Assembly (NCBI GenBank): GCA_002368155.1
Contig: AP018180.1
Location: 1,508,777-1,572,776 of the forward strand
Reading direction: 5' to 3'
DNA length: 64,000 nt
DNA from: Nostoc carneum NIES-2107
Lineage (GTDB): Bacteria > Cyanobacteriota > Cyanobacteriia > Cyanobacteriales > Nostocaceae
The first letter of the stretch is position 1. Every line of letters begins with the position of its first letter. The notes under the pieces are model-generated. The model made no database searches. It was not told where the DNA came from and saw only the letters and a list, made by a program, of their open reading frames with translations. Shown in pieces: positions 53,458 through 62,097 of this stretch. Position numbers and translations under genes: made by a program.

Positions 53458-53490
53458 GCGATCGCATTTTTAGGGTGCGATCGCTTTTTT
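53458..53490 (+). terminator. HIP1-armed terminator after ftsH
   Basis: GCGATCGCA and TGCGATCGC pair around TTTTTAGGG and are followed by TTTTTT. The stem is made of two HIP1 octamers. It is about 24 bp after the ftsH stop; an A-run on the other side makes it usable in both directions. A near-copy is at 54199-54231. Confidence 0.88.
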
Positions 53491-53782
53491 GTTATTGAAA
53501 AATAGTAGGCGATCGCAATACGGGTTGAATAAGACAAATCAATTGACATTTAAATCTTGTAGAGACGCGATTTATCGCGTCTCCACCACCCGAAAATCAT
53601 GACGAAAAATTTTTAACTGAACCGTATTTTAGGCGATTAGACTTTCACAAAATTCATCAGCCCCATGATGTGATACAAAAAAATAAAAACACATTTTGGA
53701 AACTTATAAAACTGCACTCAGGCAGCTAGGAGAAAATTTTTATAAAATAAATTAACAGTTAAATATAAACTTGGTCAAGAAA
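53491..53782. other. Intergenic region after ftsH
   Basis: No gene. It contains the palindrome GACGCGATTTATCGCGTC at 53564-53581 with CTTGTAGA before it, a relative of the pabB-like and pipX-pipY repeats. The rest is AT-rich leader for the gene at 53783. Confidence 0.55.
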
Positions 53783-54130
53783 ATGAAACTCTCTTTTAAA
53801 GATATTCAATTTATTATTGAAGCAATTAACAATTTAATAAAAATATATGAATTACGGCTAAATGATGAAAACATAGATGAAGATGAGTTATCGGATATTG
53901 GTAATGATTGTATGTTTTTAGAGACACTTCGGGTAGATTTAGAAAATTATCTACAGCAAGTGTTAGGACAAAATAAAAATAATCAAAATACTGTACCAGC
54001 AGATTTAATCAATGTATCTACACAAGATTTAAAGCAATCTGTTGTGCAATTACCAATTAGTCAACGCTTGGTTTTAGTCGATGCGATTACTGAATCAATT
54101 AGACAAGAATTATCATTGAGCCAAAGGTAA
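53783..54130 (+). CDS. Small acidic protein with antitoxin-like tail, unknown
   Basis: 115 residues from ATG 53783 (MKLSFKDIQFIIEAINNLIK); a TTG at 53771 is less likely. The first ~65 residues are helical and acidic (LRLNDENIDEDELSDIGNDC). The last ~35, TQDLKQSVVQLPISQRLVLV then DAITESIRQELS, resemble the L-x-x-x-E/Q-R-L-x-L-V-x-x-I-x-x-S-I helix of small addiction-module antitoxins. No toxin gene follows it directly (a HIP1 terminator does). A role in a toxin-antitoxin system is only a possibility. Confidence 0.6.
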   Translation: MKLSFKDIQFIIEAINNLIKIYELRLNDENIDEDELSDIGNDCMFLETLRVDLENYLQQVLGQNKNNQNTVPADLINVSTQDLKQSVVQLPISQRLVLVDAITESIRQELSLSQR

Positions 54131-54198
54131 GGCGATCGCAATACTTATTTAGGTTGAGGGTATGTATTTGATAGAACCAGCTAAAAATTCTGTAAAAA

Positions 54199-54231
54199 GC
54201 GATCGCTCTTTTAGGGTGCGATCGCTTTTTT
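54199..54231 (+). terminator. HIP1-armed terminator between convergent genes
   Basis: GCGATCGC arms around TCTTTTAGGGT are followed by TTTTTT, with AAAAA on the other side. It serves the plus-strand gene at 53783 and, in the other direction, the RelE-type gene. The loop and arms match the terminator after ftsH. Confidence 0.85.
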
Positions 54232-54260
54232 AATTTAACTTGTACAAAAACTTCTAATAA

Positions 54261-54527
54261 TTAAGGAAAATACCTGTAAATATCTTTTCTTGGTAACGCT
54301 CGTATAAAAACAAATATATTATCAGAAATTTTTAACCCTATTCTGTAATCTCCAACTCTAATCCGATAATAATCACCATCAGTTTTGAGTTTTTTAATAT
54401 TACTTAATTCTCCAATATTTTCAGCATTTTCTACTTCTTCGATTACTTTTTGTATTCGTTGCAATATGGTTTCGTCTTTAATTTTGCTCAAATCCTTTTC
54501 AAAGCTTTTACGGAACTCAACAATCAT
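54261..54527 (-). CDS. RelE/ParE-type toxin
   Basis: 88 residues: a type II toxin of the RelE/YafQ plan, which cuts mRNA at the ribosome (or poisons gyrase if ParE-like). It starts MIVEFRKSFEKDLSKIKD. Typical features are the KKLKTDGDYYRIRVGDYRIGLKI strand region with several arginines and the end VFIRALPRKDIYRYFP. Its start overlaps the end of the antitoxin gene by 4 bp, the classic coupled arrangement. Confidence 0.9.
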   Translation of the reverse strand: MIVEFRKSFEKDLSKIKDETILQRIQKVIEEVENAENIGELSNIKKLKTDGDYYRIRVGDYRIGLKISDNIFVFIRALPRKDIYRYFP

Positions 54528-54742
54528 CCTTTATTTCCCAAAATCTTAAAAATTGCATCTCGGCTTACTGGTTCTGTATCTTCACCTTCTTTAATTGCTT
54601 TTTCAAGAGCGATATCTTCAATAATTTCTGCTAACAAATCAGAAAATACTTCTTTCTGTTCTTGAATTACTTCAATGAGAGCGCTTTTAAATAGTTGCTT
54701 AATTCTCTCTTCGTCAAAGTTAAGTTCTGTCATATTATTCAT
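54524..54742 (-). CDS. Antitoxin partner of the RelE-type toxin
   Basis: 72 residues, acidic and helical (LLAEIIEDIALEKAIKEGED), ending PVSRDAIFKILGNKG. Small antitoxins of this kind precede RelE toxins in cyanobacteria. The first ATG (54742) is taken; a second is at 54733. It would neutralise the toxin by binding and probably represses the pair's promoter, located in 54743-54800. Confidence 0.8.
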   Translation of the reverse strand: MNNMTELNFDEERIKQLFKSALIEVIQEQKEVFSDLLAEIIEDIALEKAIKEGEDTEPVSRDAIFKILGNKG

Positions 54743-54807
54743 TCAATCGGATTTACAATAATATTAACATCCCTATTGGGGATAGATTGTGAATATGATT
54801 TGATTTT

Positions 54808-55071
54808 ATTCTTCCACATTGGACGGTAGAAATTCTTTCACCTGACCAAAAAGCTACCAAAGTTATTAGCAATATTTTGCACTGCCTAAAATATGGTACT
54901 CAACTTGGATGGTTAATTGACCCAGATGAGCGATTAATTTTAGCTTTTATTCCTGGACAGGAACCTTTAGAGTTAACAGGTAGCGAATCTCTACCAATAC
55001 CCAATTTTTTAACACTTAATTTGACAGTTAAGCAAGTTTTTGGGTGGCTGAAAGTTAGCCGTAATTCGTAA
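54808..55071 (+). pseudogene. Uma2-family gene, 5'-truncated
   Basis: Uma2 (DUF820) proteins are PD-(D/E)XK nuclease-like and very abundant in cyanobacteria. Only the C-terminal half is present: PHWTVEILSPDQKATKV, NILHCLKYGTQLGWLIDPDE and ending PNFLTLNLTVKQVFGWLKV. The frame opens at 54799 after a stop, with no start codon before the conserved WTVEILSPDQ. The N-terminal ~90 residues are missing, so it is a remnant. It lies next to the toxin-antitoxin pair, typical of a gene-turnover site. Confidence 0.8.
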
Positions 55072-55128
55072 TTATCCAGTCACTTCTTTCTTCCTCTCTG
55101 CGCCTCTGCGTCTCTGCGTGAACTTTCA

Positions 55129-55968
55129 TTAGATAATATTCTGATTTTTCGTCTTCACTCGCTGATATAACTCCTCCATCGTTTCAATAAAAGAATTATC
55201 CTTGCGCCAAAAAGCCGGGAAATCTCCCTGCTTCTTCACTAAAATTGCTGATACCCCGCTTTGACTACCGACTTCAATTGTTTGTGGTAATCGCTTCGTT
55301 CCTAACCAAAATTCCCTCACACTTGGCTTTTGTGCAATAGCTTGCTTTTCTAATTTTGTATATAGCGAAGTTGATAATTCTAAGGGAATTTCCTTCGTAT
55401 TCAGTTCTTCCGATAGCGCTTTACCTAAATTTGACTCAGCCAGCTTTGCTTGCAGTTCTGTTTTGGATAATCCCCGTAGTTCAAACAAAAGAAATGGGTT
55501 TTCATCTAACTGTGACGCAACTAAATAATATACACCAGCGATATGCTTGCAAGGATTGGCATAATCTGGACAAGAACATTTGGTTTTAAAATCCTTGCTG
55601 CTGTGGGGTAATAAATGTAATCCCAAGCTTGCAAAAGTATTTTCTATATTTTCTGGAACTTCATTAATTAGCAACCGCGAAACAATACTGGCTTTTGAAG
55701 AAAGCTTTTGTATTGCTTCACTCCAGCGATTTTTGGCAATTGGTGTAATTTCAATTGATATGTTATAAGTCGGTTCTTTGTAAACTCCAAAGTAAGGATT
55801 AACTGAGCCTTTGACTTTAGCTGTAATTTTATTTTTCTCTACTTCAAAATTTAAAACTTTACCACCACGTGCATAGGAACGTCCGCGTTGTAACCGTCCC
55901 TCATCGGTAAATTGTTCTAATGCTTGAATAAAGCGATCGCCCCACCAAGTTCTGCTAAATTTAGCCAT
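55129..55968 (-). CDS. SWIM zinc finger protein, partner of the SNF2 helicase
   Basis: 279 residues. The SWIM motif C-x-C-x(n)-C-x-H is visible as KTKCSCPDYANPCKHIAGVYY near residues 128-148. An N-terminal conserved block begins FSRTWWGDRFIQALEQF, then GRLQRGRSYARGGKVLNFEV. The C-terminus is helical and ends in a conserved-looking GDFPAFWRKDNSFIETMEELY. SWIM proteins of this type usually sit beside an SNF2 ATPase and probably bind DNA or the helicase. It starts 5 bp after the SNF2 gene stops, so the two form an operon. Confidence 0.9.
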   Translation of the reverse strand: MAKFSRTWWGDRFIQALEQFTDEGRLQRGRSYARGGKVLNFEVEKNKITAKVKGSVNPYFGVYKEPTYNISIEITPIAKNRWSEAIQKLSSKASIVSRLLINEVPENIENTFASLGLHLLPHSSKDFKTKCSCPDYANPCKHIAGVYYLVASQLDENPFLLFELRGLSKTELQAKLAESNLGKALSEELNTKEIPLELSTSLYTKLEKQAIAQKPSVREFWLGTKRLPQTIEVGSQSGVSAILVKKQGDFPAFWRKDNSFIETMEELYQRVKTKNQNII

Positions 55969-55973
55969 AATAT

Positions 55974-58900
55974 TTACTCCAAAATTGCGCTTTTATTTAA
56001 GGCGATGAGTTGTTTAAATGCTTCGTTATCCAGTTCTGTGAGCCAAGATTCATCACTCCCGACAACAGCCGCCGAGAGTTTTTTCTTATCTTCAATCATT
56101 TGGTTAATTTTCTCTTCAAGAGTGCCAATGGCAACAAATTTATGCACAAAAACATTCTTTTTTTGACCAATTCTAAAAGCTCTATCTGTTGCTTGATTCT
56201 CAACTGCTGGGTTCCACCATCTATCAAAATGGAATACATGATTGGCTTTGGTGAGTGTAATCCCCACACCACCTGCTTTGAGGGAAAGAATAAACACAGA
56301 TGGTTCTGTATCGGGTTCTTGAAATTCGCTAATCATCTGTTCCCGACGTTTGCGGTTTGTCCCACCATGTAAGTAATAAGTATTGCAGTGTAAGTTGTGT
56401 TTGAGATGCTTTTCGATGTTTTCGCAAGCTTCCGTAAATTGGCTAAATATCAGTAAACTTTCACCTTCGGAAATCGCTTCTTCTACCATTTCTGATAATC
56501 GGCTGAGTTTGTGCGATCGCTCTGGGGCAAATTCGCTGTTATCCTGTAAGAATTGGGCTGGATGGTTACAAATCTGTTTCAATTTCATTAAGGTAGAAAG
56601 AATTAAACCTTTGCGTTGAATTCCTTCAGCCTTTTGCAATTGTTCTTCAACATCTTTCACCACGACTTCGTAAAGTGAGGCTTGTTCTTTAGTTAAGTTG
56701 GTGTAGAGTATTTGTTCAACTTTATCGGGTAAATCGTTGATGATCGATTGGTCAGTTTTCACCCGACGTAAAATTAAAGGTTCGACTAATTTTTTCAGGG
56801 TAACTGATTTGACGCGATCATTATCCTTTTGAATCGGAACCTCAAAAGACTTGCGAAATTGTGCTTCTTTACCTAAGTAACCAGGATTGAGAAAATTAAA
56901 AATCGACCATAAATCTAGTAAACGGTTTTCTACCGGAGTTCCTGTCAAAGCTAGGCGATGTTTAGCCGAGAGTTTGAGAATTGCTTTAGTTTGCGCTGCT
57001 TTGGGATTTTTGATATTTTGCGCTTCATCTAAAACCAGACGTTGCCATTCCACACTGTTGAATAGCTTCTCATCTTTGCGAGCCAGGGTAAAGGAAGTAA
57101 TCACAACATCATGTTGAAGACAAGCGGCTTTGAAATCTGCAGAGTCTTGAGTGCGATCGCTCCCATGATGCACCATACTTGTTAAATGCGGCGCAAACTT
57201 AGCAATTTCCTTCTGCCAATTCCCCACTACTGAAGTAGGCGCGATTAATAATGTAGGCGGTAAATCACTCCGTTGTCCTTCCTTCTCTTGTACCAGCCTC
57301 GCTATTACCTGCACGGATTTACCTAAACCCATATCGTCTGCAAGACAGCCATTTAAACCCAATCTTTCTAAATATTGCAACCAAGAAACACCACGCTTTT
57401 GGTACTCGCGCAAATTCCCTTGCAGATTTAGTTGTTCAGAAATTGGTTCTAGCTGACTTTTATCTTGCAGCTTCGCCATCATTTCCGCTAAAACTTCATC
57501 ATGTTCAATTTCCCATTCTTCCCCAGCTTCCGCGCTGCGTTGCAGAAATTCCAGCAAATTCATCTCTGGTTGTTCATCACCATGAGATTGCCAAAATTCC
57601 AACAATTGCTGCATTTTATCTCGGTCTAATTCCATCCATTGACCGCGAAAATGCACTAAAGGAGCCTTAGCATTAATTAATTGTTCCCATTCTTGAGGTG
57701 TGACAACTTGCTCACCAATTGCCAATTCATATTCATACTGTACTAGAGAATTTAAACCAAAATAGCTTGTAGTTTCACCTTTTGTTGGTGCTAATTTTTT
57801 ACCTGAAGCTTTGAGGCGAATTTTCGCACGCCGACGACCTGCGGGAGTATACCAAGCAGGTACAATCACTTTAAAACCAGCATCTTCTAATACCCAAGCA
57901 CTTTCTTGGAGGAAAGCAAAAGCCTCTTCTAAAGTTAATTGCATTTCCCTTGGCTGATCCGTTTCTAAACCCTGCCATAATTTAGGATACATCCTCGCTG
58001 CATAACCTAAATTCAGCAGCAAATGAGTTTCAAAATCTTTTCCATATTGTTTATGTATTGCCGTTTTAGCTGTTTTATTCATAGTCCAGTAATCTGACAA
58101 ATCCAGCTTTAGTGAAGGGTCTTGTTTACTGGCTACTAAAAATTGCATTTGCCAATTATCTATTGCTTCAGCTTGAGGAGAATGTAACTGGAAGCAAAGA
58201 TGAAAAGCAGCATCAGCTTGGGTGCGGGTAATTTTAGTTTTCCATGCCAACCATTGCTGATATTCTGCAAAAGCTTGATTTGTTTTTAAGGGGTTATGTC
58301 GATGGGGATAAAAAGAATATTCAACTAGAGAATCTGCAATTTGTTTATCAAAAGCGGCTGTAGAGGCTGTATGTGTGACTATATTTGTGAGAATCGACTC
58401 AGAAAAATGACGTAATAATGTTTCTTGATCAAAAAACTCAATACTATCGCCAGATGTTGCCGCACCTGCCACACAAATCAGCGGCATATAATCAATATAC
58501 TTTTTAATATTTTCTTCGTAGGCAACAGAGATAATTTCCCAAGTGGCGTAAATTTCAAATGCTTGTGCAGTTGATGATTTGCTTTTCTTCTTAGTTTTTG
58601 CTGCTTCTAACTCTCGATATTTCAGCGATGGAATATATTGGTCTTTCAGGATGACTTGCTTAAAAGCTTGGGTGTAGTGATACCAAAACAATAAATCCGA
58701 ACCGAGTTGCACTTCATCGGCATTGTGTAGCGCTAAAAAATGAATATCCTTGAGCAGTTTGATAATATTATTTACTTTTTCTGTCTTAACAGATATGACC
58801 GTTTCATAACAATCCACCTGCCAATATTGGAAATCCTCATATTCTTCGGGAATTTCCACTTCCAGATACTTGATTAATTCTGGTGAGGGTAATGGTTGAT

Positions 58901-59150
58901 TATCAACAGTAGGTAGAGCAAAATATTTAGGCGATATGCGTTGAATTAATTGATTAGGTGATTCTTTCAATCCTAAAGCTTGCGTTAAAAAAGCAATTAA
59001 TTCAGCTTTTGCTAGATGTCCGGGATGAATATTTTGCTGATTAGCACGACTTTTTTTGACTATCGGGGTTTCTATCCACAAATAAAAAGACCCTGGCTGA
59101 ATAAAGTCAGATGCCGCATTTGGTATCCAGGTGCCATGAATAACTTTCAT
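55974..59150 (-). CDS. SNF2-family DEAD/DEAH ATPase (helicase-like)
   Basis: 1058 residues. The C-terminal ~500 residues are the SNF2 ATPase: motif I LADDMGLGKSVQVIARL (~617-633), motif II LVLDEAQNIKN, motif III LTGTPVENRLLDLW, and in lobe two LIFSQFTEAC, SLKAGGVGITLTKANHVFHF and RWWNPAVENQATDRAFRIGQ, ending IGTLEEKI. The N-terminal half is the SNF2-associated region of bacterial HepA/RapA-like relatives. Such enzymes translocate on double-stranded DNA and remodel protein-DNA complexes. It forms an operon with the SWIM gene. Whether it serves RNA polymerase recycling, repair or defence is not visible. Confidence 0.93.
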   Translation of the reverse strand: MKVIHGTWIPNAASDFIQPGSFYLWIETPIVKKSRANQQNIHPGHLAKAELIAFLTQALGLKESPNQLIQRISPKYFALPTVDNQPLPSPELIKYLEVEIPEEYEDFQYWQVDCYETVISVKTEKVNNIIKLLKDIHFLALHNADEVQLGSDLLFWYHYTQAFKQVILKDQYIPSLKYRELEAAKTKKKSKSSTAQAFEIYATWEIISVAYEENIKKYIDYMPLICVAGAATSGDSIEFFDQETLLRHFSESILTNIVTHTASTAAFDKQIADSLVEYSFYPHRHNPLKTNQAFAEYQQWLAWKTKITRTQADAAFHLCFQLHSPQAEAIDNWQMQFLVASKQDPSLKLDLSDYWTMNKTAKTAIHKQYGKDFETHLLLNLGYAARMYPKLWQGLETDQPREMQLTLEEAFAFLQESAWVLEDAGFKVIVPAWYTPAGRRRAKIRLKASGKKLAPTKGETTSYFGLNSLVQYEYELAIGEQVVTPQEWEQLINAKAPLVHFRGQWMELDRDKMQQLLEFWQSHGDEQPEMNLLEFLQRSAEAGEEWEIEHDEVLAEMMAKLQDKSQLEPISEQLNLQGNLREYQKRGVSWLQYLERLGLNGCLADDMGLGKSVQVIARLVQEKEGQRSDLPPTLLIAPTSVVGNWQKEIAKFAPHLTSMVHHGSDRTQDSADFKAACLQHDVVITSFTLARKDEKLFNSVEWQRLVLDEAQNIKNPKAAQTKAILKLSAKHRLALTGTPVENRLLDLWSIFNFLNPGYLGKEAQFRKSFEVPIQKDNDRVKSVTLKKLVEPLILRRVKTDQSIINDLPDKVEQILYTNLTKEQASLYEVVVKDVEEQLQKAEGIQRKGLILSTLMKLKQICNHPAQFLQDNSEFAPERSHKLSRLSEMVEEAISEGESLLIFSQFTEACENIEKHLKHNLHCNTYYLHGGTNRKRREQMISEFQEPDTEPSVFILSLKAGGVGITLTKANHVFHFDRWWNPAVENQATDRAFRIGQKKNVFVHKFVAIGTLEEKINQMIEDKKKLSAAVVGSDESWLTELDNEAFKQLIALNKSAILE

Positions 59151-59348
59151 AGTTGTGATGCTCTGGATTGTCTAGTAATTCTAGCTGGTTAAAATTACTC
59201 TACCAAAGTACGGTGATAAATTATAAGAATCTGAATTTGATTATTGAAAAAATCTAAGACGTAGGTGGGCATCGCCCACCCTACGTAATATTTTTGACTT
59301 TTGACTTTTGACTTTTGACTTTTGACTTTTGACTTCCACCTTGTGATG
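59151..59348. repeat. TTTTGAC heptamer array
   Basis: At least seven TTTTGAC units at 59288-59337, preceded by GTAGGTGGGCATCGCCCACC (a hairpin, 59261-59282). The array lies right after the stop of the gene at 59349 and before the SNF2 gene. Confidence 0.8.
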
Positions 59349-59744
59349 CTAGGCTGTTGCTACATTATTATCTGCTGTTTTCTCTGCGCTATTTTTTAAG
59401 CGGGTTAATCTGCTTTTGCGGACACGTTCGCTTTGTTTAACGCCACCTGCAAGTTCATATTCATTGCTGTCTTTGCCATACTTGAAACCAACCCCAGCCA
59501 GCATTTTATCGGAAATATTGCTGATGGTTTTTTCCATTTCGTCAAGCTTGGTTCTAGAAGATTCGATTACAGCCATAGCATCATGATATTCATCAAGCAT
59601 ACTGTGAAACTGCTGTATTAATTGAGTCAGATTTTGTAAGTTGTAATTATCATCAAATGCTATGTTTGGATCAATAGCTTTGAGTCCGGTGACTCTAAAC
59701 TCAGCTTTTTCTACAATCCGGGATGTACGTTTCTTGCGAGTCAT
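59349..59744 (-). CDS. Small helical protein, paralogue of the gene at 29387
   Basis: 131 residues with the same plan as the gene at 29387: basic start (MTRKKRTSRIVEKAEFRVTG), a helical middle (QLIQQFHSMLDEYHDAMAVI, SSRTKLDEMEKTISNISDKM) and the shared motif YGKDSNEYELAGG, followed by a basic tail (RVRKSRLTRLKN). The ATG has AGGAG about 7 nt upstream (AAGGAGTAAATATATG on the minus strand). No known family. A 21-bp minisatellite lies 300 bp upstream, as it does for the paralogue. Confidence 0.75.
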   Translation of the reverse strand: MTRKKRTSRIVEKAEFRVTGLKAIDPNIAFDDNYNLQNLTQLIQQFHSMLDEYHDAMAVIESSRTKLDEMEKTISNISDKMLAGVGFKYGKDSNEYELAGGVKQSERVRKSRLTRLKNSAEKTADNNVATA

Positions 59745-59886
59745 ATATTTACTCCTTTAAGACATTTATATAGCTAGTTTGCCTCAATTAAGCTAGATTC
59801 TAGTTCAGCAAAAATAGCAATTTTTTTTACATATTTTTTTATTTATGCCCGTGTTTTCTCTGAATTTAATTATTGAGTGTTATTTT

Positions 59887-59956
59887 ATACCGATTTAAAT
59901 AATGTTTGCGACACATCAATATATTCTAGAGGGCAAGGCATTGCCTTGCCCCTACG
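59887..59956. repeat. MITE-like element, hairpin family GGCAAGGCA (copy 3)
   Basis: AATGTTTGCGACACATCAAT, then ATATTCTAGAGGGCAAGGCA and the complementary TGCCTTGCCCC, almost as in the 25260 copy. The left end is ATACCGATTTAAA; the right end has decayed. Confidence 0.65.
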
Positions 59957-60044
59957 CGAAATCTATATGTATCAGGGTTTTAGTGAAATTGTATTAAGAG
60001 TAAACCAAAAAATTTTTCCTAAAGAGCGATCGCTTAAATTTTAA

Positions 60045-60180
60045 TTCTTAATGGTCAAGGTTTTGTTCTTAATGGTCAAGGTTTTGTTCTTAATGGTCAA
60101 GGTTTTGTTCTTAATGGTCGAGGTTTTGTTCTTAATGGTCGAGGTTTTGTTCTTAATGGTCAAGGTTTTGTTCTTAATGT
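60045..60180. repeat. 21-bp minisatellite, about 6.5 units
   Basis: The unit is TTCTTAATGGTCAAGGTTTT plus G, with GGTCGAGG variants in two units. The 21-bp period keeps a minus-strand frame open (heptapeptide TLTIKNK), but I do not regard this as a gene. It lies upstream of the gene at 59349. Confidence 0.88.
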
Positions 60181-60252
60181 TGTAACCTTGATGACTAAAT
60201 TTGCTTGGCGATGCTAAAGGCGGGCTACACTTACACACCATCGACAATTCAA

Positions 60253-60280
60253 GGTGCGTTAGCCTACGGCGTAACACACC
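60253..60280. repeat. Hairpin repeat GGTGCGTTAGCC family
   Basis: GGTGCGTTAGCCTACGGCGT with its complement (one mismatch), as at 14819. Related hairpins with a GATA centre are at 29911-29935 and 63412-63437. Confidence 0.6.
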
Positions 60281-60314
60281 CTACGGACGAATGTCACTTA
60301 CTTTAGCGAGATTT

Positions 60315-60347
60315 AGATCCCCGACTTTTTGAAAAAGTCGGGGATCT
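60315..60347. repeat. Perfect 16-bp stem hairpin
   Basis: AGATCCCCGACTTTTT, one G, then the exact complement. The arms match the pflB terminator at 12262-12290, but here no T-run follows. Confidence 0.8.
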
Positions 60348-60365
60348 GGGCAGCCACTTTTGCTT

Positions 60366-60490
60366 AGGGACTTCCATATAAAAAAATATCCCAGTATTTA
60401 TTGTGGGGTGGACATCTTGTCCGCCCAGTTTATGTGGCGGGCAAGATGCCCGCCCCACAAGATGGAATAATTTATTTCTTGGAAATCCCT
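60366..60490. repeat. MITE-like element, AGGGACTTCC family (copy 2)
   Basis: 125 bp, the same length as and nearly identical to 31425-31549. Inverted ends are AGGGACTTCCATATAAA and the complement of TTTATTTCTTGGAAATCCCT; the internal hairpin pair GTGGACATCTTGTCCGCCCA / GGCGGGCAAGATGCCCGCC is kept. Confidence 0.8.
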
Positions 60491-60734
60491 TAAGTCAGTG
60501 CCATTCTACGCCTTTTTGCGATCGCTTGATTTTTAAGATAGTCGCTATAAATTACAAATAAATTACTACGTTAGTTGGATGTAGCTGCTTATATTGTTGA
60601 GGTAAATTCTACAGCAATACATCCAAAAATCAGTTTGTTAAAAGATGACTCAACCACAAAATAATTGAGTCACCTGAATTTATTTATGCAAATTTTTAAT
60701 TTTTAGTTTGGAGTCAAGTGACGTGACAATTAAT
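60491..60734. other. Upstream region of the hydrolase gene
   Basis: No gene. GACTCAACCACAAAATAATTGAGTC at about 60646-60670 is an inverted repeat (ATGACTCAA..TTGAGTCA) that could be an operator or a hairpin before the hydrolase gene. Confidence 0.4.
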
Positions 60735-61733
60735 ATGCAGACGACAGCAGAAATTCTAAAAAAAGTTCAGCAATCAGAGTCTAGCATGGGACTCAAAAAC
60801 GAAGCTTGTCGTTCAAAATTCTTTGTCCATCCTCACTCCACTGAGAAAGTATGTCTATTTTTGCATGGCTTTACAGCTGGGCCTTACCAATTTGAGCCAA
60901 TTGGCAAAGCCTTTTTCAATAAAGGATACAACGTTTTAGTTCCTTTACAACCAGGTCATGGACTCTCCGGTGAATGGAACCGTAAAAATCCGCCACCACT
61001 TCCTACAGATATTCAAACTTATCAACAATTTGTGCTGGATTGGTTAGAAATTGCCAAAACTTTAGGTAAAGAAGTCGTAGTAGGTGGATTATCAACAGGT
61101 GGAACTTTAGCAGCTTGGTTAGCTTTAGAGTATCCGCAGTTGATTGATCGCGCTTTATTGTTCACACCTTATTTAGCCAGTCATCAGTTAATATTCGATT
61201 GGTTAATTAAAATTCTGCCAATTTACTTTGAATGGTTCAACAAAGACGCATCTGGTAATTTTGGCTATAAAGGTTTTCGGCTTCCCGCATTACGCATATT
61301 TCTAGAATTAGGAGAAAAGCTGTTAAAACAGTCTGAAAATTCTGTTGCTGCTCCTATATTAATGGTTTGTAGCGAAGGCGATCGCGCTGTGAGTCGTCCT
61401 AAGCAGCAAGATTTTTTCACAACGGTTCTTCAGCAGCAACCAAAGTCTTGGTATTACTGTTTTGATGATTCGCTACATATTGAACACCGGATGATGACAA
61501 AACTTGAAGATAATGATTATGAGGAATTGGTAATTACTCTAGCCAAAGCATTTGTTGAAAGTGATTTAACTTGGACACAGTTTCAGCAAATGGCAAATAG
61601 AATAGTGCATGGCGCAAGCTATGAGCAAATTAAGCGAGAATTAAATATTGATGGTTTAGCTTCTCAACAACTATCTGCAATGATGACGCAACATTTAGGT
61701 TGCGATCGCCTGAAGTGCATTAAACCACGCTAA
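60735..61733 (+). CDS. Alpha/beta hydrolase (esterase/lipase-like)
   Basis: 332 residues from ATG 60735 (MQTTAEILKK); a TTG at 60708 is also in frame. Oxyanion-hole region is LFLHGFTAGPYQFEPIG. The nucleophile elbow G-x-S-x-G is GLSTG in VVVGGLSTGGTLAAW (serine near residue 129). The acid is probably in CSEGDRAVS and the histidine in DDSLHIEHRMM. A C-terminal extension of ~60 residues (VHGASYEQIKRELNIDGLAS) lies beyond the usual fold. The 'PLQPGHGLSGEW' segment resembles monoacylglycerol-lipase/carboxylesterase relatives. Substrate unknown. Confidence 0.85.
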   Translation: MQTTAEILKKVQQSESSMGLKNEACRSKFFVHPHSTEKVCLFLHGFTAGPYQFEPIGKAFFNKGYNVLVPLQPGHGLSGEWNRKNPPPLPTDIQTYQQFVLDWLEIAKTLGKEVVVGGLSTGGTLAAWLALEYPQLIDRALLFTPYLASHQLIFDWLIKILPIYFEWFNKDASGNFGYKGFRLPALRIFLELGEKLLKQSENSVAAPILMVCSEGDRAVSRPKQQDFFTTVLQQQPKSWYYCFDDSLHIEHRMMTKLEDNDYEELVITLAKAFVESDLTWTQFQQMANRIVHGASYEQIKRELNIDGLASQQLSAMMTQHLGCDRLKCIKPR

Positions 61734-62097
61734 TACAAATTTTACCTTCGGCTTGATGCGATCGCACACTAATACCTGTGTGTCTAGTCCTGTCTATGCT
61801 AATTTTTATCTCAATTCATGGTAATAATACGAAACAGTATTGAGATAAAATTTACACTCTTTACATTCTTATACCCAGGCTTTTCTGGAATCGTCGGATA
61901 TAATGTTGCGTGATAAATTACACATTAACTCCAGGAGTTGCTAATCATTATCAGGTTTAAGGCAATAATTAAGGTAATAATTATAACTTTGTGATTACTG
62001 TAATTTGTATTGGGTTAGGCTACAGGCTTAACACGCAAAACGGCTATTTCATTAAAATTACTTGTATTTAAGGTATTTGAAAATAACTTTATTAATT
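61734..62097. other. Intergenic region upstream of the HpsJ-like gene
   Basis: 364 bp, AT-rich, no gene. It contains TTATCTCAATTCATGG and ACAGTATTGAGATAAAA near 61805-61850, an inverted repeat TTATCTCAAT / ATTGAGATAA that could form a hairpin after the hydrolase gene. Confidence 0.45.

Noticed and set aside
60041-60277. 78-codon minus-strand frame of TLTIKNK heptads
   Set aside because: Same reason: a product of the 21-bp minisatellite, with no ribosome binding site or family feature.
60366-60490. Considered as a small RNA because of its strong hairpins
   Set aside because: Near-identical copy elsewhere with inverted termini; a mobile repeat explains it better.
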